Positions 16,845-27,504 of a stretch of 64,000 bases of DNA are shown piece after piece; position 1 is the stretch's first letter, and the number at the start of each line of letters is the position of its first letter. This DNA is from Veillonella denticariosi JCM 15641 (GTDB taxonomy: Bacteria; Bacillota; Negativicutes; Veillonellales; Veillonellaceae). Below the pieces are notes generated by a model. That model was not told where the DNA came from. It did not search any database and worked only from the letters and a program-made list of their open reading frames with translations. The position numbers were made by a program, and so were the translations under genes. Location of the stretch: positions 1 to 64,000 of the forward strand of contig NZ_PPDB01000003.1 of NCBI RefSeq assembly GCF_002959855.1, given 5' to 3'.

Positions 16845-19160
16845 TTATGATTTACGACGATCCCCATTGTTACGAGAACCATTATTGCGATTATCATTTT
16901 GGCGTCCACCATTATTACGGTTATTATTACGGTTATTATTATTTCGACGCTGACCGTTGTTATTTCCATGACGATTATTATCGTTATTCTTAGGCTTTTC
17001 CGGTTGCAATGCTTTTACAGACAAACCGATGCGATTGCGTTTTACGTCAACAGAGATGATTTGCGCTTCGATAATATCACCTACGGCAAGCACATCAGAT
17101 GGGTGCTGACGGCTGTTGCAAAGCTCGCTGCGATGTAATAGACCATTCGTTTTAAGACCAAAGTCCACGAAAGCCCCGAAATCAACTACATTATGAACGG
17201 TACCTTTTACAACTGTACCTACCTTGATATCCTCAAGGCTCACTACGTGTTTTCTGGTCAATGGAGCCGGTAAATCTTCCCGAGGGTCGCGACCCGGTTT
17301 AGCAAGAGCCGCTAAGATATCCCGAACAGTCGGCACACCTGCATCAAGTTTTTTAGCTAACCGCTCCGCATCAACCAACGGAAGTTTCACTTGTAGCGCT
17401 TCCAGTTGTGATTTATCCTGAATATCTTTCAGCGTAAACCCCAATTCACCGATAATGCGTTCCGCCAATTCATAAGACTCTGGATGGACAGATGTATTAT
17501 CTAACGGATTTTTACCATGCTGTAAGAGGAGAAAACCAGCACATTGTGTAAAGGCTGCAGGACCTAAACGAGGTACTTTTAACAATTCCTTACGGCTTTT
17601 AAATACGCCGTTCTCCTGACGGTATGCAACAATATTTTTAGCCACAGCACTAGAAATGCCTGCAACATGCTGCAAGATAGCCGGGGATGCCGTATTTAGT
17701 TCTACCCCGACGTGGTTTACCACGGTTTCCACCACTTGATCCAATGTATGGGTCAATTGCTTCTGATTTACATCATGTTGGTATTGACCGACGCCGATGG
17801 ATTTCGGATCGATTTTAACGGATTCCGCCAATGGATCTTGTACACGGCGTGCAATAGATACGGCACCGCGAATGGTTACATCCAGATCCGGTAGTTCATC
17901 GATTGCCAATTTCGATGCGGAATACACGGATGCCCCCGCTTCATTGGTGATGATATAGTGACAATCCAGTTTTTCCTCTTCAATCATGGTAGATGCAAAC
18001 TGTTCCGTCTCATACGACGCCGTTCCGTTACCGATAGACAAGAGCGTTACCTTGAACTTGCGAATCTTATCCGCTAACACTTTTTGCGCTTCTTTACGAA
18101 GCTTTTCACTGTTCGTTAAGTAGTAAGCACCATAGTCCAGCACATTACCCTGTTGATCGATGATGGCCATCTTGCAACCCGTGCGGTATCCCGGATCAAG
18201 TCCCATGATAACATGCCCTGCTAATGGCGGTTGAAGCAATAAGTTTTTAAGGTTTACGCCGAACACCTTAATAGCTTGTTCATCGGCATGCTCCGTCAAT
18301 TCATTGCGTATATCACGTTCCAATGCCGGGAAAATAAGACGCTTATAGGCATCCGCTACGGCAGCCGCCTTATATTCACTAAATATGGACTTCGGATTTT
18401 TCTCTAACTTTTGAACCATGTAAGCAACATAGGTGTCTCCTGGTACAGTTAGAGCTAATTTCAAAGCACCTAATTTCTCACCGCGATTAACCGCCAAAAT
18501 ACGATGGGACGGCATTTGGCGTACAGGCTCGGCATAGTCCGCATACTGCAGAAATTGCTGCTGTATGTCCTCTTCACCGGATAATTCGGCCTGAATATAG
18601 CCTTCATTCCACATCTTTTTACGCAGATATGCACGAAAATCCACACTGTCGCTGACGATTTCCGCTACGATATCCGATGCGCCTTGAAGAGCCTCTTTCG
18701 CGGTCGGTACCTCTTCCGTAATATAGTCCGCAGCAATTGCAAATGGGTCGCCGCTCGTTTCCGTATCCTCGAGCATCATCATCGCCAACGGCTCAAGGCC
18801 ACGTTCTCGTGCAATCATAGCGCGAGTCCGCTTTTTCGGACGATACGGCAGATACAAATCCTCTAACTCTTGTAATTTCGTAGCCGACTCCAAGGCTTTC
18901 ATCAATTCATCAGTCATCTTCTCCTGATCCGTGACGGATGTGATGATTTCCTGACGGCGTGTTTCCAGATTACGCAAATACTTTATGCGCTCCTCAATCG
19001 TGCGCAACTGCTCATCCTGCAGCTCTCCCGTCACCTCTTTACGATACCGCGCGATAAACGGCACCGTATTTCCTTCGTCCAACAACTCTACTGCCGCCTG
19101 TACCTGCTTCGGCTTAACATTTAATTCACTGCCGATGATGGCAAACATTCTTTCACTCAT
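16845..19160 (-). CDS. tex: Tex, S1-domain RNA-binding transcription accessory protein
   Basis: A 771-residue protein with the usual Tex order: N-terminal helical region, YqgF-like RNase H fold (near MGLDPGYRTGCKMAII), helix-hairpin-helix repeats, and a C-terminal S1 domain (near GTVVKGTVHNVVDFGAF). After the S1 domain an Asn/Arg/Gly-rich tail of about 45 residues is added, probably an unfolded RNA-binding extension. Its ATG overlaps the folA stop (ATGA). Tex binds RNA and affects transcription and stress fitness in other bacteria. Confidence 0.93.
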   Translation of the reverse strand: MSERMFAIIGSELNVKPKQVQAAVELLDEGNTVPFIARYRKEVTGELQDEQLRTIEERIKYLRNLETRRQEIITSVTDQEKMTDELMKALESATKLQELEDLYLPYRPKKRTRAMIARERGLEPLAMMMLEDTETSGDPFAIAADYITEEVPTAKEALQGASDIVAEIVSDSVDFRAYLRKKMWNEGYIQAELSGEEDIQQQFLQYADYAEPVRQMPSHRILAVNRGEKLGALKLALTVPGDTYVAYMVQKLEKNPKSIFSEYKAAAVADAYKRLIFPALERDIRNELTEHADEQAIKVFGVNLKNLLLQPPLAGHVIMGLDPGYRTGCKMAIIDQQGNVLDYGAYYLTNSEKLRKEAQKVLADKIRKFKVTLLSIGNGTASYETEQFASTMIEEEKLDCHYIITNEAGASVYSASKLAIDELPDLDVTIRGAVSIARRVQDPLAESVKIDPKSIGVGQYQHDVNQKQLTHTLDQVVETVVNHVGVELNTASPAILQHVAGISSAVAKNIVAYRQENGVFKSRKELLKVPRLGPAAFTQCAGFLLLQHGKNPLDNTSVHPESYELAERIIGELGFTLKDIQDKSQLEALQVKLPLVDAERLAKKLDAGVPTVRDILAALAKPGRDPREDLPAPLTRKHVVSLEDIKVGTVVKGTVHNVVDFGAFVDFGLKTNGLLHRSELCNSRQHPSDVLAVGDIIEAQIISVDVKRNRIGLSVKALQPEKPKNNDNNRHGNNNGQRRNNNNRNNNRNNGGRQNDNRNNGSRNNGDRRKS

Positions 19161-19651
19161 TTAGCTGCCTTTCTACGATACGTTACAAAACGATGAGGAT
19201 ATTGATTTTTCTCATCTACGATGCCATCCATAACGGATTCAACAAGGAAATCATCCTTTGAAAATTCCGGGAAAAATACATCCCCGTCAAAGTCGTGATC
19301 AACCTCGGTGATGTACATAATATCTACATATGGCAAAAACGCTTCATACACCTGGGCACCGCCGATGATATAAGCCGCATCAAGGGTCTTCGATGCTTCC
19401 ACAACCGCTTCGACGCTATGGAATATACGAACGCCTTCCGGCGCATTAAAACCTTTATCACGAGTAATGACCCAATGCTCCCGATTTGGTAATAAGAACG
19501 GTAAGCTTTCAAATGTCTTACGTCCCATGATAATGACATGCCCCGTCGTTTTTTCCTTAAAAAATTTCAAATCATTCGGCAGATGCCAAATCAGTGAATT
19601 ATCCTTGCCGATGACACGATTACGCGCTACGGCCACGATTAATGCTAACAT
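19157..19651 (-). CDS. folA: Dihydrofolate reductase
   Basis: A 164-residue enzyme of standard length that reduces dihydrofolate with NADPH. Signatures: IGKDNSLIWHLPNDLKFF at residues 14-31, MGRKTFESLP near 42-51 and IIGGAQVYE near 94-102. It follows thyA by 10 bases, which is functionally sensible because ThyA produces dihydrofolate. AGAGGA precedes the ATG. The stop overlaps tex. Confidence 0.96.
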   Translation of the reverse strand: MLALIVAVARNRVIGKDNSLIWHLPNDLKFFKEKTTGHVIIMGRKTFESLPFLLPNREHWVITRDKGFNAPEGVRIFHSVEAVVEASKTLDAAYIIGGAQVYEAFLPYVDIMYITEVDHDFDGDVFFPEFSKDDFLVESVMDGIVDEKNQYPHRFVTYRRKAAK

Positions 19652-19661
19652 AGTATTCCTC

Positions 19662-20453
19662 TTATACAGCCACAGTCATAGATAACTTACCTAAATGCTC
19701 ATACCCTTCGAGCAAAATATCTTCCGGTGTGAAAGCGTAGAAATCCTTCACCTCCGGATTGATGATAATCTTAGGTGCAGGCAATGCCTGTTCTCGACGA
19801 GCCAGCTGTTCACGCAACGCATCCACATGGTTTTCGTAAACATGAGCATTATTAATGACATGAGTAAATTTTCCCGGTTTAAGTCCCGTCACCTGCGCAA
19901 TCATACACACAAGAGCCGCATATTGCGCCGTATTGAAAGGGACACCGAGGCCCATATCACCGCTCCGTTGAATGAGCATACAGTTCAAATAACCATTTCC
20001 TACATCCCACAGTGTTTCATACGCACAAGGCTGAAGCGCCATATCCGGCAGATCTTCGATATTCCAGAGCGTAACGATCATACGACGGCTGTCAGGATCC
20101 TCTTTAATCGTTTTAATAAGGTTATCCAGTTGCTTGTATTTCGCGATTTGATACCCATACGCCTTTCCGATAGTGCCATCTTCGCGCATCCATTCGTCCC
20201 ACACGCGAACATTCATTTCCTGTAGTTTACGCACATCGTTGGATTGCATTTGCCAAATCCACAACAATTCTTTTACAGCCGTTTTGAAAGCGACGAATTT
20301 CGTCGTTAAAATCGGAAATTCCTCCTGCAAATCAAACTGCATGATCTGATGCGGTAATTTGTAAGTCGCCACACCGGTACGATTCTGACCGTAAATCCCA
20401 TTATTCAAAATATTTTCAATAATACCGAGGTATTGTGTATCTGCTAAACTCAT
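19662..20453 (-). CDS. thyA: Thymidylate synthase (ThyA)
   Basis: A 263-residue enzyme that methylates dUMP to dTMP using methylenetetrahydrofolate. The catalytic Cys is in [12 protein letters not shown]. This PCxYET form matches the B. subtilis/phage phi3T type of ThyA rather than the PCHAFFQF of E. coli. Other marks are [23 protein letters not shown] and [12 protein letters not shown]. The ATG overlaps the recQ stop (ATGA). Confidence 0.95.
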   Translation of the reverse strand: MSLADTQYLGIIENILNNGIYGQNRTGVATYKLPHQIMQFDLQEEFPILTTKFVAFKTAVKELLWIWQMQSNDVRKLQEMNVRVWDEWMREDGTIGKAYGYQIAKYKQLDNLIKTIKEDPDSRRMIVTLWNIEDLPDMALQPCAYETLWDVGNGYLNCMLIQRSGDMGLGVPFNTAQYAALVCMIAQVTGLKPGKFTHVINNAHVYENHVDALREQLARREQALPAPKIIINPEVKDFYAFTPEDILLEGYEHLGKLSMTVAV

Positions 20454-22282
20454 AAATCCCCCTTATATTCAGAAATGGCCTGCAAAAATGAAAGACCATA
20501 TTTTTTAAGCTTCGCTTCCCCTACACCTTTTACATTAGCGAATTCCCCCAATGTAGTCGGTCTTAAATTAGCTAAATCGATGAGCACCGTATCGGGAAAA
20601 ATAAGGTACGGTCTGAGGTTTTCCTCTTTAGACAACTTTTTGCGATGTTGCCGTAAATGCTCAAAGAGCCCACCTGCAGCATTCCGTGTCCCCGCCGTTC
20701 CCGTACGCGTAGAAACTTTGCTGCGGCGAGATGGCACGGATACATGTTGTCTGATTTCCTCCACCTCTTTACGTCCCGCCAAGACCTCTTCAGCACCGGC
20801 CGTCAATGACAGAACCGGATATTTTCCACCGGAACTGTGCAGATAACCGGATGCTACAAATTGCTGGATAAGGCCTTTTAGAGATTTTTCATCCACATCG
20901 CTGAGAGCACCGAACACCGGCAATGCATCGTGTCCGGCACGTGTAATCCGCTCCGTCCGTTCGCCTCTGACAATGGCGACAATCATCGTCGCCCCGTAGC
21001 GTTCTTCCGTTCCCATAATAGCACGGAAAACGGCCTTCGCCTCTCGCGTCACGTTGACGCGCTCATTATCCCCCTTACAGGAACTGCAGTTATCACAAGA
21101 TGTCCAGACAGTGCTTTCACCAAAATAGCTAAGCATATATTTACGCAGACAGGAACTGCAGAAACAGTAATCGATCATGGCCTGCAACTTACGCATCTCT
21201 ATCTCTTGCCGGATCGGGGACTCAATGGACTGCTCAATCAGATATTTATGCACCTGCACGTCTTGACCGCTGTAGAGAAGAATACATTCCGCCGGCGCTC
21301 CGTCACGGCCGGCACGGCCCGCCTCTTGATAGTAGGATTCCATATTGCGCGGCATCTGGTAATGCAATACATAGCGCACATTACTCTTATCGATACCCAT
21401 GCCGAAAGCGTTAGTCGCCACCATGACCTGTAACGTATCATCTGCATACGCATTTTGCATTTTATGACGCACCTCATCGGACAAACCGCCGTGATAGTAA
21501 CCGGTCTTGATGCCGGCACGGGTCAAATTATCATAAACACGTTCCACATCCTTACGGGTGGAACAATAAATAATGCCGTTTTCACTCATATGTTGACGCA
21601 CATAATGCACCACATAGTCCATGCGCTTCGGCGTGCGAATAACGGAAAATGACAAGTTCGGCCTGTCAAATCCCGTTACATACACATTCGCCTCCTGCAA
21701 TCCCAGCAACTGCTTAATATCATTTTCTACGGACTTTGTCGCCGTCGCCGTGAAAGCGCCGATAACAGGTCGTTTCGGCAACGAACGCAACCATTCACCG
21801 ATGAGTCGATATGACGGTCTGAAATCATGGCCCCACTCGGAGATACAATGCGCCTCATCCACGATGACCTGTGCAATCGGTAACGCCCGCAACACATTGC
21901 AGAAAAAATTGGATCCCAATCGCTCCGGTGCAATGTACAGCAGTTTAATCTTACCGCTTCGCACCTCATACATGGTCTTATTGAACTCGGCCTGCGTCAA
22001 AGTACTGTTGATGAGAGCCGCCGGAATATTCTGCACCACCAGGCCGTCCACCTGATCTTTCATAAGTGAAATAAGTGGTGAAAACACAATGGTCAGCCCC
22101 GATTTACAAAGGGCCGGTATCTGAAAGCAAATAGACTTCCCTGCACCTGTCGGCATGATACCGATGACGTCCTCATCGCGTAAAAGAGAAGCAACCGGTG
22201 CTTCCTGAGCCGGACGGAAAGAGGTATACCCGAAATATGTTTCCAACATGCGCAAGGCCTGTTTAGATATCATTTCGTTCAT
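20450..22282 (-). CDS. recQ: RecQ ATP-dependent DNA helicase
   Basis: A 610-residue 3'-5' helicase for recombination and fork repair. Order: helicase core ([59 protein letters not shown]), the RecQ-C-terminal zinc region (Cys residues in [11 protein letters not shown] and CDNCSSC), then a C-terminal HRDC domain near 530-605. It heads the recQ-thyA-folA-tex operon. RBS is AAAGGGGGG. Confidence 0.95.
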   Translation of the reverse strand: MNEMISKQALRMLETYFGYTSFRPAQEAPVASLLRDEDVIGIMPTGAGKSICFQIPALCKSGLTIVFSPLISLMKDQVDGLVVQNIPAALINSTLTQAEFNKTMYEVRSGKIKLLYIAPERLGSNFFCNVLRALPIAQVIVDEAHCISEWGHDFRPSYRLIGEWLRSLPKRPVIGAFTATATKSVENDIKQLLGLQEANVYVTGFDRPNLSFSVIRTPKRMDYVVHYVRQHMSENGIIYCSTRKDVERVYDNLTRAGIKTGYYHGGLSDEVRHKMQNAYADDTLQVMVATNAFGMGIDKSNVRYVLHYQMPRNMESYYQEAGRAGRDGAPAECILLYSGQDVQVHKYLIEQSIESPIRQEIEMRKLQAMIDYCFCSSCLRKYMLSYFGESTVWTSCDNCSSCKGDNERVNVTREAKAVFRAIMGTEERYGATMIVAIVRGERTERITRAGHDALPVFGALSDVDEKSLKGLIQQFVASGYLHSSGGKYPVLSLTAGAEEVLAGRKEVEEIRQHVSVPSRRSKVSTRTGTAGTRNAAGGLFEHLRQHRKKLSKEENLRPYLIFPDTVLIDLANLRPTTLGEFANVKGVGEAKLKKYGLSFLQAISEYKGDL

Positions 22283-22602
22283 CGCCCCCCTTTCATCGCT
22301 ATTTACGGTACATTGTCAGAACGAGAATAATTCAATATACCGTTATTTAAATCATCTCATTGTATTATTTTAGCATATTACAAGTAATTCTTTCAGCATA
22401 TCCGGATAATTATCTTTCCTGAAATATTCTATTCGAGTGCAAAGTAGCCAGCCCCTATCGATTGAGTACTTTCACAGTCATAAGAGTCAAAACGTTGCGG
22501 CAATATGCATTTTATCCACTGTAAAAGCTCATTATATGGTACAATAATAACTACGTATTAATACTATAGAATACAAAACACCTAAGGAGGTCTTATATAG
22601 GC
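22283..22602. other. Divergent control region between recQ and putP
   Basis: This 320-base gap must hold promoters for both directions. Visible items are a 10-bp palindrome TATCCGGATA (22399-22408), TACAAT near 22540 as a possible plus-strand -10 for putP without a good -35, and the putP ribosome site AAGGAGG. No RNA gene or riboswitch fold was recognised. Confidence 0.4.
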
Positions 22603-24090
22603 ATGACACAGGACAATTTAATGATCATAATCGCCTTTGCCTTGTATTTAGGACTCATGATGTATATCGGGGTCTATTATTATCGCAAATCGAACAGCAT
22701 CGGGGATTACATTCTCGGGGGACGTCAGTTAGGACCATGGATTACCGCCCTCAGCGCAGAGGCATCGGATATGAGCGGATGGATGCTCATGGGGGTACCG
22801 GGATTAGCGTATACAACGGGGATTTCCGGTGTATGGATTGCCGTAGGGCTCACCTTAGGAACCTGGGCGAACTGGAATTTCGTATCGAGACGACTGCGCA
22901 ATCACACCGAAGTGGCCAGCGACAGTTTAACCTTGCCGGATTATCTGAAGAACCGATTTCACGATCAATCTCATTCGGTAGCGGTTATTTCCGCACTATT
23001 CATCCTGATTTTCTTCTTGATTTATACATCATCCGGCTTTGTTGCGGGCGGCAAATTATTCAATACAATCTTCGGCCTGGACTACACCACGTCTCTATTT
23101 ATTACCGCAGGCATCGTCGTATTCTATACATTCCTCGGCGGATTTCTCGCCGTATCCTGGACGGACTGCATTCAAGGGGCACTGATGTTCTTCGCCATTC
23201 TCGCCGTGCCGATTACAGCGGCTATGTACCTCGGCGGTCCGATAGAAACATTCCAGCTCATTCAACACGAATTTCCTCAAGGATTAAGCCTGTTCGGAGA
23301 TACAACGGATTTGTTCGCTTGGGTAATCGGTCTGATTTCCGCTCTCGGCTGGGGGCTCGGATACTTCGGGCAGCCTCACATCTTAGTTCGCTTCATGGCC
23401 ATCTCCGACGCGCGTGAACTCAAAAAATCTACAAACATCGCCATGGTATGGGTTATATTATCCCTCTTGGCGGCGATTTCCGTAGGTCTCATCGGCCATG
23501 TATATCTGTTGCCTGATAAATTAGTCGGCACCGATGCGGAAACGATTTTCCTCATCATGACGGAACGCTTATTTACACCATTTATAGCAGGTCTCATCTG
23601 GTCCGCCGTTCTCGCCGCCATCATGAGTACCGCATCCGCGCAGCTCTTGGTAACCGCTTCGGCTATCGCCAATGACTTTTATGCCAACCTCATTCATCCT
23701 AAAGCATCGGATAAAGAGCTCGTCCTGGTAAGTCGTGCAATCGTGCTCATCGTAGCACTCATCGCCATCTATATGGCGATGGATCCGAACAGCTACATCT
23801 TGACGATGGTCGCCTATGCATGGGCAGGCTTCGGCGCCGCCTTCGGTCCGGCCATTCTGTTCTCTCTATTCTGGAAACGCATGACTCGTCATGGCTGTCT
23901 TGCAGGCATCATCGTAGGCGGTCTGACGGTCCTTATTTGGAAACAATTTGAGCCCTTCGGCCTTTACGAAATCGTACCGGGCTTTATCTTCTCCTCCATC
24001 GCCATCTATGTGGTAAGCTTGATGGGCAAAATACCGCCGAGACCTGTTTTAAAGGATTACAAAGAGGCAGAAAAAATGCATGTTCTATAA
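22603..24090 (+). CDS. putP: Sodium/proline symporter
   Basis: A 495-residue transporter of the solute:sodium symporter family, expected to have 13 membrane segments. The N-terminal YYRKSNSIGDYILGGRQLG with the following SAEASDMSGWMLMG motif is characteristic of PutP and carries the sodium-site residues. It imports proline with sodium across the inner membrane. It stands alone on the plus strand with its own terminator-like 3' structure. proC lies far away at 59.4 kb. Confidence 0.92.
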   Translation: MTQDNLMIIIAFALYLGLMMYIGVYYYRKSNSIGDYILGGRQLGPWITALSAEASDMSGWMLMGVPGLAYTTGISGVWIAVGLTLGTWANWNFVSRRLRNHTEVASDSLTLPDYLKNRFHDQSHSVAVISALFILIFFLIYTSSGFVAGGKLFNTIFGLDYTTSLFITAGIVVFYTFLGGFLAVSWTDCIQGALMFFAILAVPITAAMYLGGPIETFQLIQHEFPQGLSLFGDTTDLFAWVIGLISALGWGLGYFGQPHILVRFMAISDARELKKSTNIAMVWVILSLLAAISVGLIGHVYLLPDKLVGTDAETIFLIMTERLFTPFIAGLIWSAVLAAIMSTASAQLLVTASAIANDFYANLIHPKASDKELVLVSRAIVLIVALIAIYMAMDPNSYILTMVAYAWAGFGAAFGPAILFSLFWKRMTRHGCLAGIIVGGLTVLIWKQFEPFGLYEIVPGFIFSSIAIYVVSLMGKIPPRPVLKDYKEAEKMHVL

Positions 24091-24137
24091 TTTAAAATAG
24101 CGATTTATTATACCTATAAAATATGCTGTATAACAAA

Positions 24138-24234
24138 AAAGATAGTCGATTCTCCGAACTGAATCTCCCATATCAGAAATATAAATCTGACATCGGACAT
24201 TCAGTTCATCATGAATCAACTATCTCTTTTTATT
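24138..24234 (+). terminator. Long hairpin terminator after putP
   Basis: A segmented long inverted repeat pairs AAGATAGT...CGAACTGAAT with ATTCAGTTC...ACTATCT and has a small inner stem (TCAGA/TCTGA). It is followed by CTTTTTATTTT on the plus strand. It is much longer than a normal terminator. Confidence 0.7.
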
Positions 24235-24383
24235 TTATACAGTTTTTACAACCGAACCGCATCATATAGCCGGCAATCGGTGTCTACACAACACAACTTA
24301 ACACAATACATATTCATATTCATATTCATTTACATATTCATGATAATGATAATGCAAATGGTATCGTTACAATGTATGTCATT

Positions 24384-25412
24384 CTACGAATATTGGTTAA
24401 GCCCTTCCTGAATGGCCTGCTTTATCTCGGTTACCAACGACTTAGGTGTAAGCACCTTCACACTTTGCATGTATTGAAGCGCCCAATACTTAAACGCCTC
24501 ACGATTAACCCGCACATGACATACAACCTTTGACTTCGTCACTTTCGTGAAATTCACATTCCCGTCAAACCAGTCCAGGATCTGATTAACAATGTCTCGC
24601 TTTGCCTGAAAGCTGACTGAAATCGACTCTCCGCCGAACATATAAATATGCTCTTTCATATATTGAGTCACATTAAATACACGTAATTGTTCGTATCCTT
24701 TAATTTGACGTAACAGCTTCCGGTTCATAGGCAAAATCTTAACCTGACAGATACGATCCATGCGCAATGTAGCCATGTCATCATGATTATCATGATTACC
24801 GACAAGATAATATTGTCCGTGGTTCATAACCAGTTGAAAAGGATTGAACACATACTTTTTCGGCTTGCCGTCGGAATCGAGATTTACATGTAATTTCTTA
24901 TCCACATCAGGTTGGCAATAAGATAATGAAATTTTCCTCCCTGTTTGTATCGCCGTTTCTATGAGGTCAATATTAAGGAAAAGCTCCTGTCGTTTAGGCA
25001 GATACCCCGTAGGACTTTCAATATTATTACCATGAGAAATAAAATGCGGACTGCCTAATTTCGATACGCGTTCAATCAGGTCCTTCCTCTGTGCCGCCGA
25101 AATATGACGCGATGCCAAAAGACCATCTACCAACAAACGCAATTCCGAATCCTCAAAAGGATGAATCATATAAAAATCGGTCCGTCTGACAGTACCGTCC
25201 GTCCCCATTGCAGACTCTTCACATTCGATACCGAAATCACCGGCTTCATAAAGATCATTTAGGTGACGGCCTAATGTTTTCCGATCCACAGATACTTCAT
25301 ACTTCGCGATCAGTTTATTGCGTATCTCCTCCTGAGACAACGTATGATTAGCATCTGTTTCACTTCTCAGGATTTCCAGTATATATACCAGAATAGCCTT
25401 CTTAGATGCCAT
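24384..25412 (-). CDS. WYL-domain transcriptional regulator
   Basis: A 342-residue protein with an N-terminal winged-helix (about residues 1-75, LSQEEIRNKLIAKYEVSVDRKTLGRHL) and a central WYL domain (KYVFNPFQLVMNHGQYYLVGNHD), followed by a WCX-like C-terminus. WYL regulators sense ligands, often nucleic-acid-derived, and many control stress, DNA damage or defence genes. The start is ATG at 25412, with AAAGGAG five bases upstream; the longer open frame to 25490 lacks a ribosome site. No defence genes flank it. Confidence 0.85.
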   Translation of the reverse strand: MASKKAILVYILEILRSETDANHTLSQEEIRNKLIAKYEVSVDRKTLGRHLNDLYEAGDFGIECEESAMGTDGTVRRTDFYMIHPFEDSELRLLVDGLLASRHISAAQRKDLIERVSKLGSPHFISHGNNIESPTGYLPKRQELFLNIDLIETAIQTGRKISLSYCQPDVDKKLHVNLDSDGKPKKYVFNPFQLVMNHGQYYLVGNHDNHDDMATLRMDRICQVKILPMNRKLLRQIKGYEQLRVFNVTQYMKEHIYMFGGESISVSFQAKRDIVNQILDWFDGNVNFTKVTKSKVVCHVRVNREAFKYWALQYMQSVKVLTPKSLVTEIKQAIQEGLNQYS

Positions 25413-25610
25413 AAAAACTCCTTTTACAAATATACAATTTATTGTATCATTCCCAACACGCGAATGATGTACACAAAAATACCCATACATAGTATACCAT
25501 ACGCTTCATGATTAATTCATCTATTTTTCATGAACTTTATTGATTGATTTATATTAATTTGTCATTCTATAATACCTAAATGTAATAATGATTTAAACCA
25601 CGGGCAATAC

Positions 25611-25664
25611 AAAACCCGCTATAGCGATAATTAACAGCTCATGCAACTATCACTATAGCGGGTT
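25611..25664 (-). terminator. Terminator of the methyltransferase gene
   Basis: The stem AACCCGCTATAG(T/C)GAT / ATCGCTATAGCGGGTT on the minus strand is followed by TTGTATT. It lies about 30 bases after the stop codon. Confidence 0.8.
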
Positions 25665-25695
25665 ATTCCCTATACTAAGTCATTATACAGTTATA

Positions 25696-27309
25696 TCAGG
25701 AAACGGATTCAGGCTGCTTATTTCTAACGTAACCTAATTGTTCCATACGCTTTGTCAGTTCCGTGTAAAAGGCCTCAGCCATGGCGGTATGATTTTTTTC
25801 CGACTGCGTTTTATCCGCACTAAAAAGAACATCCTTAATTTGACGAATTACGGTAGACCTGGACTTCGGCCGACTCAACAATTCCATAAAGAGCAAGTCC
25901 TCCGAAGAAATGTCCCCGATAGCATCGTTAAACAGATTCGCCCCATATACATACTCATCGCCGCCGTCCACAATAGCTTTCACAAATCGCGTAAAACGTT
26001 CCGGGATGTATGAAAGTCCATCCATAAACTCCTGTTTCTGCGGGAAGGTTTTATAGAACCGGATACCTCCGCGCACCATGTGCTCTACAATGGCCTTATA
26101 CAATGCGCATACTTCACCCTCCAATGTAGTATCATCATCATGTAAGGCATCATGTGCAGCTTTTAAAACGGCAAGTGCCTCGATCATAGTAAAGGTTCCA
26201 CCGTCCTTTATAAGGGCTTGGAATGTATCGCGCACAATATCATTATCAAACATCGCCAATGCCTCTTCATCAAAAAGGATTTGGAATGTAAATCCATTAA
26301 TGATGGTCCGCACAGGTACACTATTAACCTTCGACGGGTCGGACACATCATAGTTAAGATTCTTGGCGGCCTCAACCTTACAGAAAATAGACTTGCGGAA
26401 TGTGGTATCCAAAATGAAATCCAAATACTGTTCCTGTGCCACATGATTTTCCGGCGCCAATTTCTCCAGCTGCTCCGCCATGCTTTCATCATAGGTACGA
26501 ACCATGGACAGTGTCAAATCAGCATCACATACATAGGCGAGATTATGACGTTCCAGTTGATCATTGAATTGATAAAAATAACACGGATCGTTGTGCGGTT
26601 CCAAATGGTCATGCCCAACGTAATAATCGTCCTTTTGCATAACTGACTTTAGAGCGCCAAGAAACTTGATATTCCGCTCTGTTAAATTTTCGTAGTTAAG
26701 GATTTGAGATCCCACAAAACTGCCCACTGTTTTACCGCGCTTCACCTTCTCCTTATGAGTCAGTTGAGCCTGATCGCGATTTGCAAACACCATCAACTGA
26801 CGAACCTCGTCCATCGTATGCCATCCCGGATAAGCATTGTAAGATACATAAGCAAGACCGTCATCCGTCAAATGATTTTCGATAATTTCAAGAATTTTGT
26901 CCTTCATCGCGTCATCGACCCATGAATAGAGGCCATGCGCAATAATATAGTCAAAGGTGCCCATGGATTCATCAAAATTCATGATATCACCTTGAATCAA
27001 TGACACATTATCAAGGCCTGCATCAGCTATAATCTTATTTCCTTTCTCCACCTGATCCTGTGAAAGCTCAACGCCTATAAAGGTTGCCTCAGGATTATGT
27101 AATGCTTGAGAAATAATATTTCCGCCATACGTAGCCCCCAGCTCCAACACGCGTGCAGTCTTTGCCGCCGGCACGGTAAGCCCTGTCAAGGTACCGTAAG
27201 CCTCTAAATAGGTCGGTGTCGTAAACGGAAACGGATATGATTTATATCCCAGTTCCTTATATATTGTTTGTTGTGTATCGGCCTTCACCTTCGCTGTATT
27301 CTTTGACAT
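25696..27309 (-). CDS. SAM methyltransferase with methyltransferase-regulatory domain (PKMT-like)
   Basis: A 537-residue protein. The N-terminal Rossmann fold binds S-adenosylmethionine: ELGATYGGN near 56-64, IGVELS near 80-85, and a DYIIAHGLYSWV motif near 124-135. After it come the regulatory domain (about 215-300) and a helical C-terminus. This layout matches the family that includes Rickettsia outer-membrane-protein lysine methyltransferases (from recall). A surface-protein substrate is therefore possible in a diderm bacterium, but no target is encoded nearby. It has its own extended -10 promoter and terminator. Confidence 0.8.
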   Translation of the reverse strand: MSKNTAKVKADTQQTIYKELGYKSYPFPFTTPTYLEAYGTLTGLTVPAAKTARVLELGATYGGNIISQALHNPEATFIGVELSQDQVEKGNKIIADAGLDNVSLIQGDIMNFDESMGTFDYIIAHGLYSWVDDAMKDKILEIIENHLTDDGLAYVSYNAYPGWHTMDEVRQLMVFANRDQAQLTHKEKVKRGKTVGSFVGSQILNYENLTERNIKFLGALKSVMQKDDYYVGHDHLEPHNDPCYFYQFNDQLERHNLAYVCDADLTLSMVRTYDESMAEQLEKLAPENHVAQEQYLDFILDTTFRKSIFCKVEAAKNLNYDVSDPSKVNSVPVRTIINGFTFQILFDEEALAMFDNDIVRDTFQALIKDGGTFTMIEALAVLKAAHDALHDDDTTLEGEVCALYKAIVEHMVRGGIRFYKTFPQKQEFMDGLSYIPERFTRFVKAIVDGGDEYVYGANLFNDAIGDISSEDLLFMELLSRPKSRSTVIRQIKDVLFSADKTQSEKNHTAMAEAFYTELTKRMEQLGYVRNKQPESVS

Positions 27310-27397
27310 ACCGCACCTCTATTTAATCAATACTATCATCAAATGTATCATCGCATATGGTTCTTATAAAATATCATTTCGATTTATAATTTATTTC

Positions 27398-27406
27398 ATT
27401 ATACCA
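27398..27406 (-). promoter_or_regulatory. Extended -10 promoter of the methyltransferase
   Basis: The minus strand carries TGGTATAAT, a perfect TATAAT with the TGn extension and no good -35. It lies about 90 bases before the start codon. Confidence 0.55.
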
Positions 27407-27448
27407 AATTGCTTATGTAATACCTATGAGTAAAGATGGGAATTATAC

Positions 27449-27478
27449 AAAAAAGAGGCACCCTCGAAAGGGTGCCTC
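27449..27478 (-). terminator. Terminator of pyruvate:ferredoxin oxidoreductase
   Basis: A perfect 10-bp GC-rich stem (GAGGCACCCT/AGGGTGCCTC) closed by a TTCG tetraloop is followed by six T on the minus strand. Confidence 0.95.
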
Positions 27479-27504
27479 ATATAGGTTACGTCGTCAATAA
27501 TGAA

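Noticed and set aside
19662-20453. ThyA active site PCAYET instead of the familiar PCHAFF
   Set aside because: The PCxYET form is known from B. subtilis ThyA and phage phi3T; this is a subfamily feature, not an anomaly.
24337-24360. Fur-box-like GATAATGATAAT sequence
   Set aside because: It lies between the 3' ends of two convergent genes and matches only the first half of the box, so a regulatory role is unlikely.
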